DNA of 64,000 nt from Tribonema minus (taxonomy: Eukaryota; Sar; Xanthophyceae; Tribonematales; Tribonemataceae): the NCBI GenBank assembly GCA_017506865.1, contig JAFCMP010000035.1, positions 124,001 through 188,000 of the forward strand, written 5' to 3'. The notes below the pieces were generated by a model. That model ran no database searches. It saw only the letters and a program-made list of their open reading frames with translations, and was not told the DNA's origin. Within the stretch, counting starts at the first letter, position 1, and every line of letters starts with the position of its first letter. The translations under genes were made by a program, and so were the position numbers. Positions 22,831 through 33,700 of the stretch are shown here, one piece after another.

Positions 22831-25800
22831 GCCGTTGCTGATGCTGCTGGTGCTGCTGACGCAAGGAACGCTGCTGGGTTGTGAGGGTTGGTGTGCGAGT
22901 CTGTGCCCGAGCATCAGAGGCCGACAGGAGCCGCGTGTGCGAGCGTTGTGCCCAGGCGCATGAGCTGTACTTGTGTTAACAGCACCTGGCTGACAGTGGT
23001 GAGATGGCTGATTGTTGCGCTGGCCGCGGCCTAACCCTAGCCCTCACCCTGACCCTGACCCTAACCCTAACCCAGGTGTATCTGCTGAGGAGCAGGGGGC
23101 TCTCGCTGCTCACGGACCCCCTCGACAGCCACGACATGTTCATCTTCGGGCAGTTCAGCAGCGCCACTGACACGGACTTCTACTTCTGGGAGCTCATCAT
23201 CTTCACCGCCATGGGCGTGCTGGGGGGGCTCATGGGGGTGTGCTTCATCGCGGCCAACAAGCAGCTCAACGTGTGGCGGCGCGCGCGGCTCGGCAGCAGC
23301 AGGGTCCTGCGCCTCGCGGAACTGGTGCGTGGATACCGCTCAGCGAGAGCGCCACGATGTGTGCTCGGCCTGGTTTCCTACATGATGTTTTCACGTCCCG
23401 GGGCTCACCGCGCAGGTGCCGTGGAAATGCTTGTCAACGCAGGGTGAGACCGGCGCTGCCCTGATGGAGTTTGTATAGGTATGCAGGAAGTTAACCACAG
23501 TCACAGTCAACTTTGTGCCGACGGCCGTCGGGCCCCCTTCCTCTACCACCTGCGCACTGCACGATTCAACCGCGTAAGCGCAGAGCGCTGCGGCGCGCTG
23601 CGCGGCCGACGGCGCTGGCGTGTGCGGCAGCACTCATGCTTCAATGTGGCCGACCGCTCGATCCAGACAGAGGCCTGAGCACTGTTGCAGCACAAGCAGT
23701 GAGCGCGCTGTTGCGTGTCCAGTTGCCCTTTCAGCCCGCTTGGTGCAAATTCTGGCGAATGACCGTGTGGCACCGCCGCCCATGCTGCCCACAGTCTCCG
23801 TGTAGCACCCATGGTTGCCCTGCTGCTGCCATGCTGCTGCCGCCTCCGCTGCTGCTGCTGCTGCTGCTGCCGCTGCCGCTGCCTCCGCTGCTGCTGCTGC
23901 TGCTGCTGCCGCTGCCTCCACTGCTGCAGCTGCCGCCGCTGCCGCCGGGCCTCCTCAATGAGTGAGTGGCAAGCATGCTATCATCTTGATCAATACCTCT
24001 TGGCCCAGAATCTACTTAGGCATGCAAGTACCTAACGAGTTGCCACCGCTGCTGCTGCTGCCGCGCAGGTGTGCCTCGTCACCCTCGTCAGCGTGGTCGC
24101 GTGGTTCCTGCCGCTGGCGGCGGGGCGCTGCCGCCCCGTGCCGACGCACGTCGAGGGCTGGTCCGAGAGCGGCGTGCGCGTGCTCAACAGCCTCGTACGC
24201 CACAACTGCCCCGCGGGCCACTACAACGAGCTCGCGAGCCTGTTCCTGGTCGAGCCCGATCAGGTGCGTGCGCGCGCGTGCACGCGTGCATGTGCGCGTG
24301 GGTGCTCGAGTCACCGCGCTGCGCCAATACCACTACAGTAAGTGACGTCTTGTGTACACCCTCTGGCACGCCCCTCGCGGGCGCTGTTCGTGGAGCCTCA
24401 GCTGCCGTTCCTGTTCCGCCGGTCAGTTGCGAGATGCTGACTCAGATGCGGCGAGCACGACGCACGACTTGCCATGCTCCCGCCGCCGTGCCCCCAAAAC
24501 CCGGCTTCAGCTCATGCCCTTCTCGTCCACCTCCTTGCACCCACGCGGCCGTCCCCCGCCCCCCCCCCTTTTCCGCCCCCCTCCATCCCCACCCCCCCTG
24601 CGCCAGGCCATCAAAGCGCTGTTCCACCTGGGCAACGGGACTCTGAGCTGGCACGCCCCCGCGCTATTCTTCGTCGCGTACTTTGCGCTCGAGTGCCTCA
24701 CGCCCGGTGCGTGGGTGTGCTCGGGCGTCTTCATACCGACGCTGCTGTCCGGCGCAGCGCTTGGGCGCTGCACGGGGCAGCTGCTGGGGCGCAACCCGCG
24801 CACGTACAGCATCATGGGCGCGGGGAGCCTGCTCGGCGGCGTCATGCGCATGCTCATCAGCCTCACGGTGAGAGCGTAGTTGAAGCTATGCTCGCAGAAA
24901 GGCGTCATTAGCATACTTAGCAGCCCAACGGTGATGCCAGTCCTGATTGAAGTTGACAATTGTCATAGTTGAAGTTATGCTCGGTGCTGGGTGGCGTCAT
25001 GCGCATGCTCATCAGCCTCAAGATGAGGGACGCTAGCCCTAGCTGAAGTCGGCAATAACCCTAGTTGAAGTTATGCTCGCGGGGAGCTTACTGGGGGGCG
25101 TCATGCGCATTGCTTATCAGCCAGCGAGGGAGCCTGGTTGAAGTTGGCGGTAACCCTGGTTGGAGCTGCGCTCGCAGAAAGGGGCGCGGGGAGCCTGCTC
25201 GGCGGCTCATGCGCATGCTCATCAACCTCACGGTGAGGGATGCTAGCCCTAGTCGAATAGCCCCAGTTGAAGTTATACCCTGCAGGAAGCTTGCTCGAAT
25301 AGCCCCAGTTGAAGTTATACCCTGCAGGAAGCTTGCTCGGCGACGTCCTGCGCATGCTCATCAGCCTCACGGTGAGAGCGCACGAGCCTTGTGGAAATCG
25401 GCAGTAACCCTAGTCTAAGCTAATTTCGCAGCTGCTCGGCGGCGTGATGCGCGTGCTCACGGTGAGGGAGAGCGGGCGCCTCCCCTTAGCCTAGTTGAAG
25501 TCGGCACAAGCTCTGGTTGAGATTATGCTCGCAGAGGGCCTGCTGTGCGGCGTCATGCTCATCACGGTGAGAGTGAGGGTGGGCCTGAAAGCTAGCCCTA
25601 TTAGGTTGAGGTTCACAGCGAGTGTGCCCCCTCACCCTAGTTGTGGGCGCAACGCAGCCTGTTGGCAGCGTCATGTCTGTGCCAACCACCTCTAAAAATG
25701 GTCACAGCCAGGGTTAGGTTCAGAGTTAGGGTTAGTGCACACCACGAATCCCCGCAGCAGATGTGCGCACAAGATCGTTGACGCCCCCCCCCCCTTCTTC

Positions 25801-28800
25801 CGCCCCTCCCCCTACCCCCCAGGTCATCATCACGGAGGCCTCGGGCTGGGTGCTCTTTGTGCTGCCGCTCATGGTCGTCTTCCTAGCGGCGCGCAGCGCA
25901 GGCAACCACTTCAACGACGGCATGAACGACACGCAGATACTCGCGCGCCGCATCCCCTTCCTGCAGCACCAGCCGCCCGAGTCGATCCGCCAGCAGAACG
26001 TCCGCGTGCACCAGGTGAGGAGGGGGGGGGGGGGGGGGGGGGGATGCGTGTGGAGCCCCCTAGGTTCTGGGGTAAACGTGAGCGAGGGTCAGAAACTGGG
26101 TAACAGGGTCAAGCAAGCACGTTGCATTCGTGAAGTCTCCCGAGGACTGGGTTCAGACCTGGGTGAGGGTTAGGGTCAGGGCTGGGGGTCCAGTATTTAT
26201 GTTGCGGTAACCAGACCGTTTGAAGCGCGCAGGGGCCTGAGCTCACTTGAAGTTGGCCATTGTGACGCATGACTGCAATGTTGAAGCGCAGGTCATGAGT
26301 GCGTGGTCTGAAGAGTTGAGGATGTGGAATGCATGAGCATCCGGGTGTGGCCAGGATGGAGGTTCCTGAAGTAGCTTCAAGTAAAGAAGCGCAACACCGC
26401 AACGCTCGACCACGTCTGTCTTGCTCACCCCCACCACCGCGCCCCCCCTGCGCCGGCAGATCATGACGCAGGAAGTCAAGTGCCTGCAGCCGGTTGAGAC
26501 GGTGGAGAGGGTGTACCGCACGCTGCGCTCGTGCGACCACAACTGCTTCCCGGTCATCGACGGCGAGAGCCGGTGAGCGCCGCTGCATGGATCCTCGCGC
26601 CTCTCCCGGCACAGGCGCTACGTAGACGGCGCGGATGTGTATGAGGAGTGGCTTCAACGTACACATGTGTTGCAGTTCACATGTGGAGTCACATGTAGTG
26701 TCAAATTTCAGATGGAAAGTACACTTCACATGTGCATTGTTGTATACGTCGCAGCACACAAACGAAGCATCATGTACGCCACACTGTGCTTCGTATTTGT
26801 TGCATGCATACGCAACACACCTACTTCGAAGCACTTTGTCTTGAACTACATAGAAGCTGCTTCTTGGAATTGCCAGGCTTCTGGTTGTTTGTACACCATC
26901 CTGCGCAAGACGTTGCTCATGCTGCAATCGCAGCGTGTCTTCCATGCCGCCGAGCGCTGCCGCCGTATAAATGTTCAGCACAGCGTTCCCCTCACCAACC
27001 GCATTCTTCTGTACTCAGCCACTGCCGCACTCCCCCTCCGCCGCCGCTACCCGCTTTGCAGTGTATTGTTGGCACCGTCCTGTGCAAGACGCTGCTCATG
27101 CTGCAGTCGCAGCACGTCATTCCATTCCGCCGAGCGCTGTCGCCACCTCAATGTGCAGTGTATCCCTGCGCCCGACAACCGCATTCCTCTGTTCTCAGCC
27201 CCTTCCGCCGCCGCTACACGCTCCGCAGCGTGCTGCTGGGCACCATCCTGCGCAAGACGCTGCTCGTGCTGCTGGCGCGGCGCCGCTTCGCGCCGCCGAG
27301 CGCGGACGACGCGTCCATGCCGCGCCCGCTGCCCGTGCTCGCGTGGGGCGACCTCGAGGGGCGCTACCCCAAGTACCCGCGCATGGAGCACCTGGACCTG
27401 TCGGAGGAGGACGGCCGCTGCCTCATCGACCTCGCCGCGTACGTGCAGGTCGGGCCGCACTCCATGAACGAGCACGCCTCCGCGCACAGGCAAGTGCGAT
27501 GCTGCTGCGGTAAATGTTCTTGAGCACGCTTCGGCGCGCAGGTGCAATGTCTTGCCATGAAAATGCGCACGCCTCGGCGCACAGGCGCGATGTTGCTGCG
27601 GCTGATGTTATTGTTGCTGCGGTTAGCGTTCTTGCCATGGAACGAGCGCGCCTCCGCGCACGGGTGCGACGCCGCTGCGGTTAATGTGCTTGAGCACACT
27701 GCAACGCACAGGTGCGATGTTGTTTGCTGGTAGTTGTTATCGCCATGAAACGAGCGCGCTTCGGCGCACAGGTGCGATGTGGCTGCAGTTGATGTTCTTG
27801 CCACGAAATGAGCACGGTGCGGCGCATGGGTGTGTTGTTGCTGCGGTCAGTGTTCTTGCCATGGAAAGAGCACGCCTCGGTGCACAGGTGCGACGTCGTT
27901 GCCGTGTAATGTTCTTGCGTAGTGCGGCGTGCTGCGATGCGCTCCGGAGGGCGCGCGGCGCTGCGCCGGGGGTTCTTGCGATGTGCAGCAGCAGCGACTG
28001 CGCACAAGTGCAATACCGGGTACTTCCGCAAAGCACGGCGCGAGATCGCAGCTGCATGCGGCGTGTAAGAGGGGTGTGTGTGCACAGATGCATGCAGCTG
28101 GGGAGACAACTTGCTCAACTGGTGACTCTCCACGGCTCAATGTGCTCTGCGGCCGCGCAGCCGCGGCACTTTGAACGCGCACTTGATCTGTAGGGTCGAG
28201 TGCACTTTGCTAAAGTGGTGCCGTGGGCACTTGACGTGCGCGCGCCTCCGCATGCGCATCTGCCTTGTGCTCGACACACGTGCTCTGTGTGTACTGGTGT
28301 CGTCATGTTTAATCGTAAGTTGCATCATGAGCATGTACTCAACTACATCCACTTGCTGACGCGTCAAATCGCAATTTGTGTCATGAGTACCCTTCAAGTA
28401 GTACGTACATCCGCAGGCATACACTTTCTGTTCTCCGACCTTGCTGACTCCTCACCCATACTTTGCGCACTCACTGCGCAGGGCATACGAGATGTTCAGG
28501 ACGCTGGGGCTGCGCCACCTGACCGTTGTCAACCACTTCAATGAGGTGGTGGGCATCATCTCAAGAGAGAATGTGAGTCTGGGAAACCGGGGGGGCAGGG
28601 GCTAGCATGCCTTTAGCGAAATTGAGCATGCCATCAAGCCAGCATACGCCACTTGGCTGTGTCATTCAGAAGTGATCCTCAATGCGCACTGAGACACTTG
28701 CGAATTTTCACATGATGCATGTAGATTCTGGTAGTAAGCTGGACATCCAACATCTGGGCTTTTGCGCGCCTAAATCGAAAATTTAAACAACGAACTTCGT

Positions 28801-29217
28801 TGAGCCGAGTTGCGTGTCCCTGTTGATCAGCCACATGGGCAGCAAGCGTGCAGCAGAGCGCGCCTTGATGCGCGCACCATGCTCTGGCGCTGCAGCGGCA
28901 CACAGAACTGATTGCATCGCGCAATGGACACCAAAGTTCCAGCTTGGAAAGGCGGCGACGCCGCGCATCGATGGCTCACGATGCTCCCGCCCCCCGCTCC
29001 CCTCTGTCAGCTGCTGCCGTGCAACCTGCAGCAGCCGAAGCCCAAGGTGGGCAGCCCGCTGCCGCGGCGGCGGTGGCGCGCGAGCGGCGGCGGCGGCAGC
29101 AGCGGCGGCGGCGGCGGAGACGGCGCGTCGTCGCCGCAGAAGCGCAGCTCGCGGCGGCGCGAGCGCTCCATCGAGAAGATGCTGCAGCGCGCCACCGGCA
29201 TGCACAAGGGCGCGTAG
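15301..29217 (+). CDS. CLC-family chloride channel/antiporter with CBS pair (15 exons)
   Basis: Exons: 15301-16167, 17567-17797, 18560-18736, 20206-20253, 20867-20974, 21673-21806, 22611-22782, 23076-23324, 24069-24263, 24607-24867, 25823-26014, 26460-26572, 27199-27489, 28482-28572, 29011-29217. Phases agree and predict 1111 residues. The first exon gives a 289-residue Ser/Ala/Gly-rich cytosolic N-terminus, and the membrane domain starts in exon 3. The three CLC signatures are present: GSGIPE (exon 5), GKEGP (exon 6) and [15 protein letters not shown] (exon 10). The GKEGP glutamate (gating) and the second E of FAIEE in exon 7 (proton glutamate in exchangers) are both kept. The Ser in GSGIPE is typical of chloride rather than nitrate selectivity. 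Together these suggest a Cl-/H+ exchanger in an intracellular membrane (inference). Exons 12-14 give the two CBS halves, ending in [19 protein letters not shown]. The intron after 27489 has a GC donor (GCAAGT). Several introns hold copies of the adjoining exon ends. Confidence 0.93.
17069..17095 (-). repeat. Interstitial telomere-like CCCTAA repeat in CLC intron 1
   Basis: Four consecutive CCCTAA units lie within the first CLC intron. Related degenerate tracts are at 18838-18860, 19360-19380, 23030-23072, 25705-25737 and 26163-26180. Confidence 0.85.
17808..17945 (+). repeat. Hexanucleotide (CTGCCG)n array beside a CLC donor site
   Basis: About 20 near-perfect units of GCTGCC begin within 15 bp of the exon 2 donor at 17798 and form the first part of intron 2. 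All six frames stay open, which creates long Ala, Arg/Cys, Leu/Pro or Gln/Arg reading frames that are not genes. Confidence 0.9.
18699..19330 (+). repeat. Donor-side copies of the CLC exon 3 end
   Basis: The last 38 bases of exon 3 (18698-18735) recur without a mismatch at 18901-18938 and are followed by a GTGAGCGAGCGC donor. More degraded copies lie at about 19005-19050, 19105-19150 and 19262-19318. They are separated by TTAGGG-like and GGGTTAC-like sequence. The period is 100-200 bp. Confidence 0.85.
21281..21555 (+). repeat. Direct repeat of about 130 bp in CLC intron 5
   Basis: The segments 21281-21405 and 21427-21555 share a series of blocks: GGCAC-CTCAG, ATCGACAG, CTCGCC/ACCAA and TACACCGCCGTAG-TGGCTAG. 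They are diverged tandem copies of intron sequence with no coding content that I recognise. Confidence 0.7.
21876..21945 (+). repeat. Donor-side copy of the CLC GKEGP exon end
   Basis: This segment repeats the last ~60 bases of exon 6 (21748-21806) and its donor (GTTCCG then GTGAG). The flank that follows (GACTGACACA against AACTGACACA) is shared too. One extra C in the copy would shift the frame, so it cannot replace the exon end. Confidence 0.85.
22793..22830 (+). repeat. CTG trinucleotide microsatellite
   Basis: About a dozen GCT units lie ten bases inside the intron after CLC exon 7. A second CTG/CCG-rich tract is at 23820-23945 in the next intron. Confidence 0.85.
23030..23075 (+). repeat. 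Telomere-like repeat that forms a splice acceptor
   Basis: CCTAACCCTAGCCCTCACCC, then CTGACCCTGACCCTAACCC and TAACCCAG, run straight into CLC exon 8 at 23076. The pyrimidine tract and the AG of this intron are therefore made of CCCTAA-derived sequence. Confidence 0.8.
24818..25700 (+). repeat. Series of donor-side copies of the CLC exon 10 end
   Basis: The end of exon 10 (GCGTCATGCGCATGCTCATC followed by AGCCTCACG and GTGAGA, 24838-24872) is repeated at about 24992-25026, 25098-25130, 25203-25238, 25340-25378, 25438-25468 and 25550-25572. GTGAG is intact in the copies at 25233, 25372, 25462 and 25567, and degraded in the two at about 25021 and 25125. Spacer units contain TAGTTGAAGTTATGCTCGC. 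A 43-bp perfect repeat lies inside (about 25257-25299 and 25300-25342). The exon part of the last copies is progressively shorter. Confidence 0.88.
26021..26043 (+). repeat. Poly-G tract just inside a CLC intron
   Basis: Twenty or more G begin six bases after the donor of CLC exon 11 (26015). The same intron ends with a C-rich acceptor tract (26441-26459). A second donor-side G run is at 60985-61008 in the BtaA-like gene. Confidence 0.9.
26890..27198 (+). repeat. Acceptor-side copies before CLC exon 13
   Basis: Units of about 170 bp contain the intron end (CAACCGCATTCYTCTGTNCTCAG) and part of exon 13 (CCGCCGCCGCTAC and CACCATCCTGCGCAAGACG). The copies start at about 26893 and 27029, and the real exon is at 27199. 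The 27029 copy lacks one base relative to the exon, so it is out of frame. Confidence 0.83.
27466..27935 (+). repeat. About eight donor-side copies of the CLC exon 13 end
   Basis: The last ~25 bases of exon 13 (ATGAACGAGCACGCCTCCGC, then GCACAG) with the following GGTGCGATGTTGCTGCGG recur roughly every 60 bp through the first 450 bp of the intron. The real donor is GC (GCAAGTGCG). Most echoes instead read CACAGGTGCGATG, which contains a standard GT at the same position. Confidence 0.85.
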
Positions 29218-30723
29218 GCTGTTGGGTGCGCACTGCAGCTCCTTGTGAGAAGCAACCATATGGTTGACCACCGGGGTGCTGCGGGCGCGCTGTGACGCGC
29301 GACTCATGGCCGTGTTCATCAAAGTCGTCCGCTGCTGCTGCTGCTGCGGTGACTGCGGGGCCGTGGGTCGGGCGGCGGCGCTGCGTTCCGCGCATGCGCA
29401 GCGGCTGTGCTTCCAACGTGCGGTGGACGCGGGGCTGCCCTCAACATGAGAGCGCTGAGCACTGCCCCGCTGATGTACAGCTGATCATCACCACACGAAA
29501 GGGCGGCGATGGTTTGGCCTGACCCCAGAGCACTCCCCTACTGAGACGGCCAGATCCCGCATTCACACTCATTCTGGCGCCGCATTGTTTTTCCCCGTAG
29601 CAAAGTCTTAATTGGCATTTGAGTTTTTTGTCGTGTGGAAGTCCCCCCCCCCGCCGCACCGCACACGTGTCATCACATGAATATTTTGCACGCGTTTTTA
29701 TGGGGCAGCAGGCAGCCACCGGACGCGGGGCCGTACGATTCGCGTTATGTACATCTTTAGAAAATATGACCAAGTCAGCACGCTCTGCGCTTGCAAGTGC
29801 TGGCGACGCCTTGCTGATGAGCTGTCATCGTGATCACTTCTGCATTTTTTGTTGACTCTTCGGCCATTGCTGCAGCGACAATCGCTGCGCGCATAGAAGA
29901 GAGCGAACTCGCACAGGTCCGTGTGCATGGCGCTTTAAGTGGCAACAATGGACTTCAACCACCAGCATCACAACAGCGTGGGATATGTGCACGACAGGCA
30001 CCACAGATCACCGATCCCGGTTACCTGTCATGTACTGCAATGGTGCCCTGGGCGAAGCGGCGCATGCACCCTTGCAGGACAGAAGAATAACCGCTTCTTG
30101 CCGCTGTTCTTGGCGACCCCGCGTCATACGTCATCTAGAGGCGCACACGCCGAGTACCTACGGCATGGGTATTGATGCGCGTCGCATTAAACAGCTGTTG
30201 TTCCCACAGATAGCTGCGCGCTTGTGTCGGCATACGGGCTCACGGGAGCAACACAAGGAAGGAAGGAGAAGAGAGCCTCTTGACTCGTGTCAACATTTGA
30301 GAAAAGTGAATTTGTTGGGAGCGGGTCAGTATTGTTTGGTGCCAAACTCCAGAGACACCGAGAATTCCAGAGAATTGGCGTGGTGCAGCTAGCCGATGTC
30401 CCAACGGGCCAACCCTCAACTGCTACGGCCGAGGCTGCAAACTTGAAGTTCAATGATGTACTTCACCATCAAATTGAAGTCAAGGCATGGCAGGCGATCG
30501 TTACCATCAGGTTGCTTGTGCTGTATTGCCATGATGCCACAGCTAAAGCTCGAGAGAGCCAATGTCGCTAGCACAGCCGCCACCCTCTCGCTGCCCGCCC
30601 CCTACCACCTACCTCCCCTGCCGCCGCCGACGCAACACTTCGGCACGTCCACTGAAGTATCACAAGTGTCAACTTCAACTCAGAGACGGCTCGCCCGCTT
30701 GAAGTCAAATCGCCACCTTCAAC
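29218..30723. other. Intergenic region between two convergent genes
   Basis: This 1.5-kb stretch separates the CLC stop codon from the stop codon of the minus-strand reductase, so it holds two 3' flanks. I see short low-complexity runs, several AACTTCAA/TTGAAGTT octamers (about 30437 and 30667) and no reading frame with a recognisable domain. Confidence 0.5.
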
Positions 30724-33700
30724 TCAGACGGTGATGATGACCTCGTCGGGATACCCTTGGCGCACGAGGTAGTCGCGCACCTTGGCGACAAAGAAGTCCG
30801 GCCCCGATACGACAGCGAGCGTGCCGATGCGGAACGCGGGGACGGCCTCGCGCACGCGCCGGTTCCCCGCGAGCGCGTGCCCGAAGAGGTCGCGCTCTAT
30901 GATGCACGCGACGTCGAGCTTGCGGTGGTACTTGTAGAAGGCGCGCTCGAGCTCGCCGTACAGCGCAAAGTCCTCCGCGGCCTCGTTCAGCCAGACGACG
31001 CTTGCGGCGCGCACGCTCGACTCGCGCGCGGGCAGCAGCTCGCGCACGAGCTGCAGCATCGGCACGACGCCGAGGCCGCACGCGATCAGCACAACGTCCG
31101 TGATCGGCGCGTACGGGCCGCGGTACTGCAGCATCGCGCGCCCCGGCCGCGCCGCGACCTCGTCGCCGATGGCGAGCGTCTCGAGGAGGCGCGCGAAGTC
31201 CGCGCCGCCCACCGCCGCGGCGCCCGCCGCCGTGAGCGGCGCGTCCGGCGGGCGCGGCTTGGCGACGACCACGTCCACGTAGCCCTGCGCGGCGCGCGGC
31301 GAGAGCGGCACGCACGACGCCGACGCGACGCGCCCCGCCGCGTCGAGGCCGCACAGCGTGAGCTCCTGCGCACGTGTGTGTGTGTGGGGGGGGGGAGGGG
31401 GGTGAGGGGTTTGAGGGGGGGGGGAATGAGGACTCATTGACTGCACGCAGCGCGGCGCAGCGCGCACCAGTGCTGGGCCGATAAAGGCGCGCGCCGTCGG
31501 TGTAGCCGGCGGCGTGCGCGCAAAGCGACGGGCTCGTTCGGTGCACGACAGATGCGCCTGTGGCCCAGCGCCTGTGTGGGTACCGCCACGCGACAACGAT
31601 ATTTGCTGAACTGCATCGAAAGAGAGCCTACAGCTTGCGACACCTTGCATGGCCGGCGCTTGCTGTACATCAAAGCTTTGCTGTTGGCAACGCCATGCGC
31701 ACGCTTTGCGCAGTCGCTTGATGGGTGGTTGCGTGCCATCAGTGCAGCACAGGCACAGACGCGACACGGCCATACACGGTGCAATGAACCTCATCACGGT
31801 TCAAATGAGTTGACTCGTGGTGTCGCAATGAACAGTGACATCCATCTGGCGCTTCTGCTGCAGCAGCTCTGCAGGCGCTTCGCTTCCATTGTACAACTGT
31901 TACCTCACTTCAACAGAGGAGCGCGCCCCCCCCCCCCCCCCTTCCCCACCACCACTACAGCAACACGCCGCGCATGGCCGCTCCCCGAGCTTCATTGCGG
32001 CTAGGGCACATAGCAAGCTTGCCTTGCAGAGCACCATGACCTCAGCGCGGGCACCTGAGCACTGCTACAAAACTTCAAGAGCAGCAATTGTGCACTCCCT
32101 GCTCAGCTAGCTGGTGCCAGTCCATCTGCGGAATGCCACGCTCCCATGGTATGGCACCAGAGCCCACCAAAGTCACGCCCAGCACAAGCCCTCCCCCTCC
32201 GGTAACTCGCACTGTCACATTACCAGGCACACTCGGGACACTGAAGTACCAGTTTGGTAAGGTGACATCAGCACACACACACACAGCGTGCCACTAGCGC
32301 ATCATCGCAGCACACTGTCTGGTGCTGGGCTCACGAGCGCGCTCCGCCGCTGTACCTTAACTCCAAACTTCAACACCAGAGAGAGAGAGAGAGAGACGTG
32401 CCTGCCCCCCCTGCGCAGCTCCGGCGGCAGGTCCCAGGCCAGCTATGGAGTTCCGATCGTCAACAACATCAGCAGAATCCCCCTCCCCCCCCTGTGCCAG
32501 CTCTTCGTCAACATGTCTCCAGTTCACACAGGACACCCAAGGTCTGCGACCTTCAATGACACCAGCAACCCCCCCCAGCTCTGCTTCAACATGTCTCCAG
32601 TTTGCACAGGAAACCCGACCTCCGCGCGCGCACTGTCACGGAAGTTCAACCCTTGGAAGTTCAACTCTAAAGAGAGAGACGCCCCACGCACCTGCCCCAG
32701 CTCCAGCGGCAAGACGCACGCCGGCCCCGGCAGCTTGAAACGGTACTTGACGCACCCGTTCCCCACGCGCATCCGCTCCTGCAGCGTGCACACGCTCCAG
32801 TCGTTCGCCGGCAGCATCACGTCCTGTGCAGGGGGGCGCAAAGGGGGGTGGGGTGGGGGGAGGGGGGGCGGATCGCGCTTCAGTGCTCAGTGCGACATCA
32901 GCGCTCAGCTCAGCGGCGGGGCGCGCATGTCGCGGCGCGCGGCGGTCGGCGGCGCGATGCAGAAGTGCGCGCGTGCAGGGGTGTGTGGCGCTGACGCAAT
33001 CGAGAGGGAGCTCCGTGGCGTCTGGATCTGTCGCTCGGACGTCAACAGAGTGCCATTTGCTGCGCCATGGTGATGCGCGCATGGCAGCACCACCCGGCGT
33101 GGCTGGTGAGAGCATGTTCATGCTAGCAGCGACGATGCTGCAGCGCATTGGGCACCTCACACCTTGGCCACGCCGGCAGCTGCCAGCGGCACAGTGCAGC
33201 AGCACAAAGCGTGGGCTACGGGCATTGACATGTATATGGCTTTATGTACTTGAGAACGTATTTGACCGGTGGTGATAAAGTCCGTGGCGTTTTTCACACA
33301 CGGCTGATAATTTGCAGGGCGCACAGCTGCCTTTGACTCACGGAACAGCGAAGTCGCATTACGTTCCGGCCGGTCTCGACAGGCGGTGCAGAAACCGAAT
33401 GCAGATTGCAGCGTACAAACTGGCATGTTAGCGCGCGCCAAGCATGTCCACTTGTCCGCCGCAGCCCGCACGCCACAACGAGAAGCACAGGCTGCGGAAT
33501 GCGCTTCGGTTAGGCTGCGCACGACCAAGCACGTGCACCGACGCGCGTGCGGTCAGCCGCCGCCGCCGTCAGCGTGCAGCGCTCCAACGCCCAATGCAAT
33601 CTTGGACGGGCTACACGGGCAATTTCCCCAGGAGCTGCTGCACGCTACAAGTACACGTGGTGCGGCAACGAGAAGAGGCGCTGCACAGCAGCACACGCGG

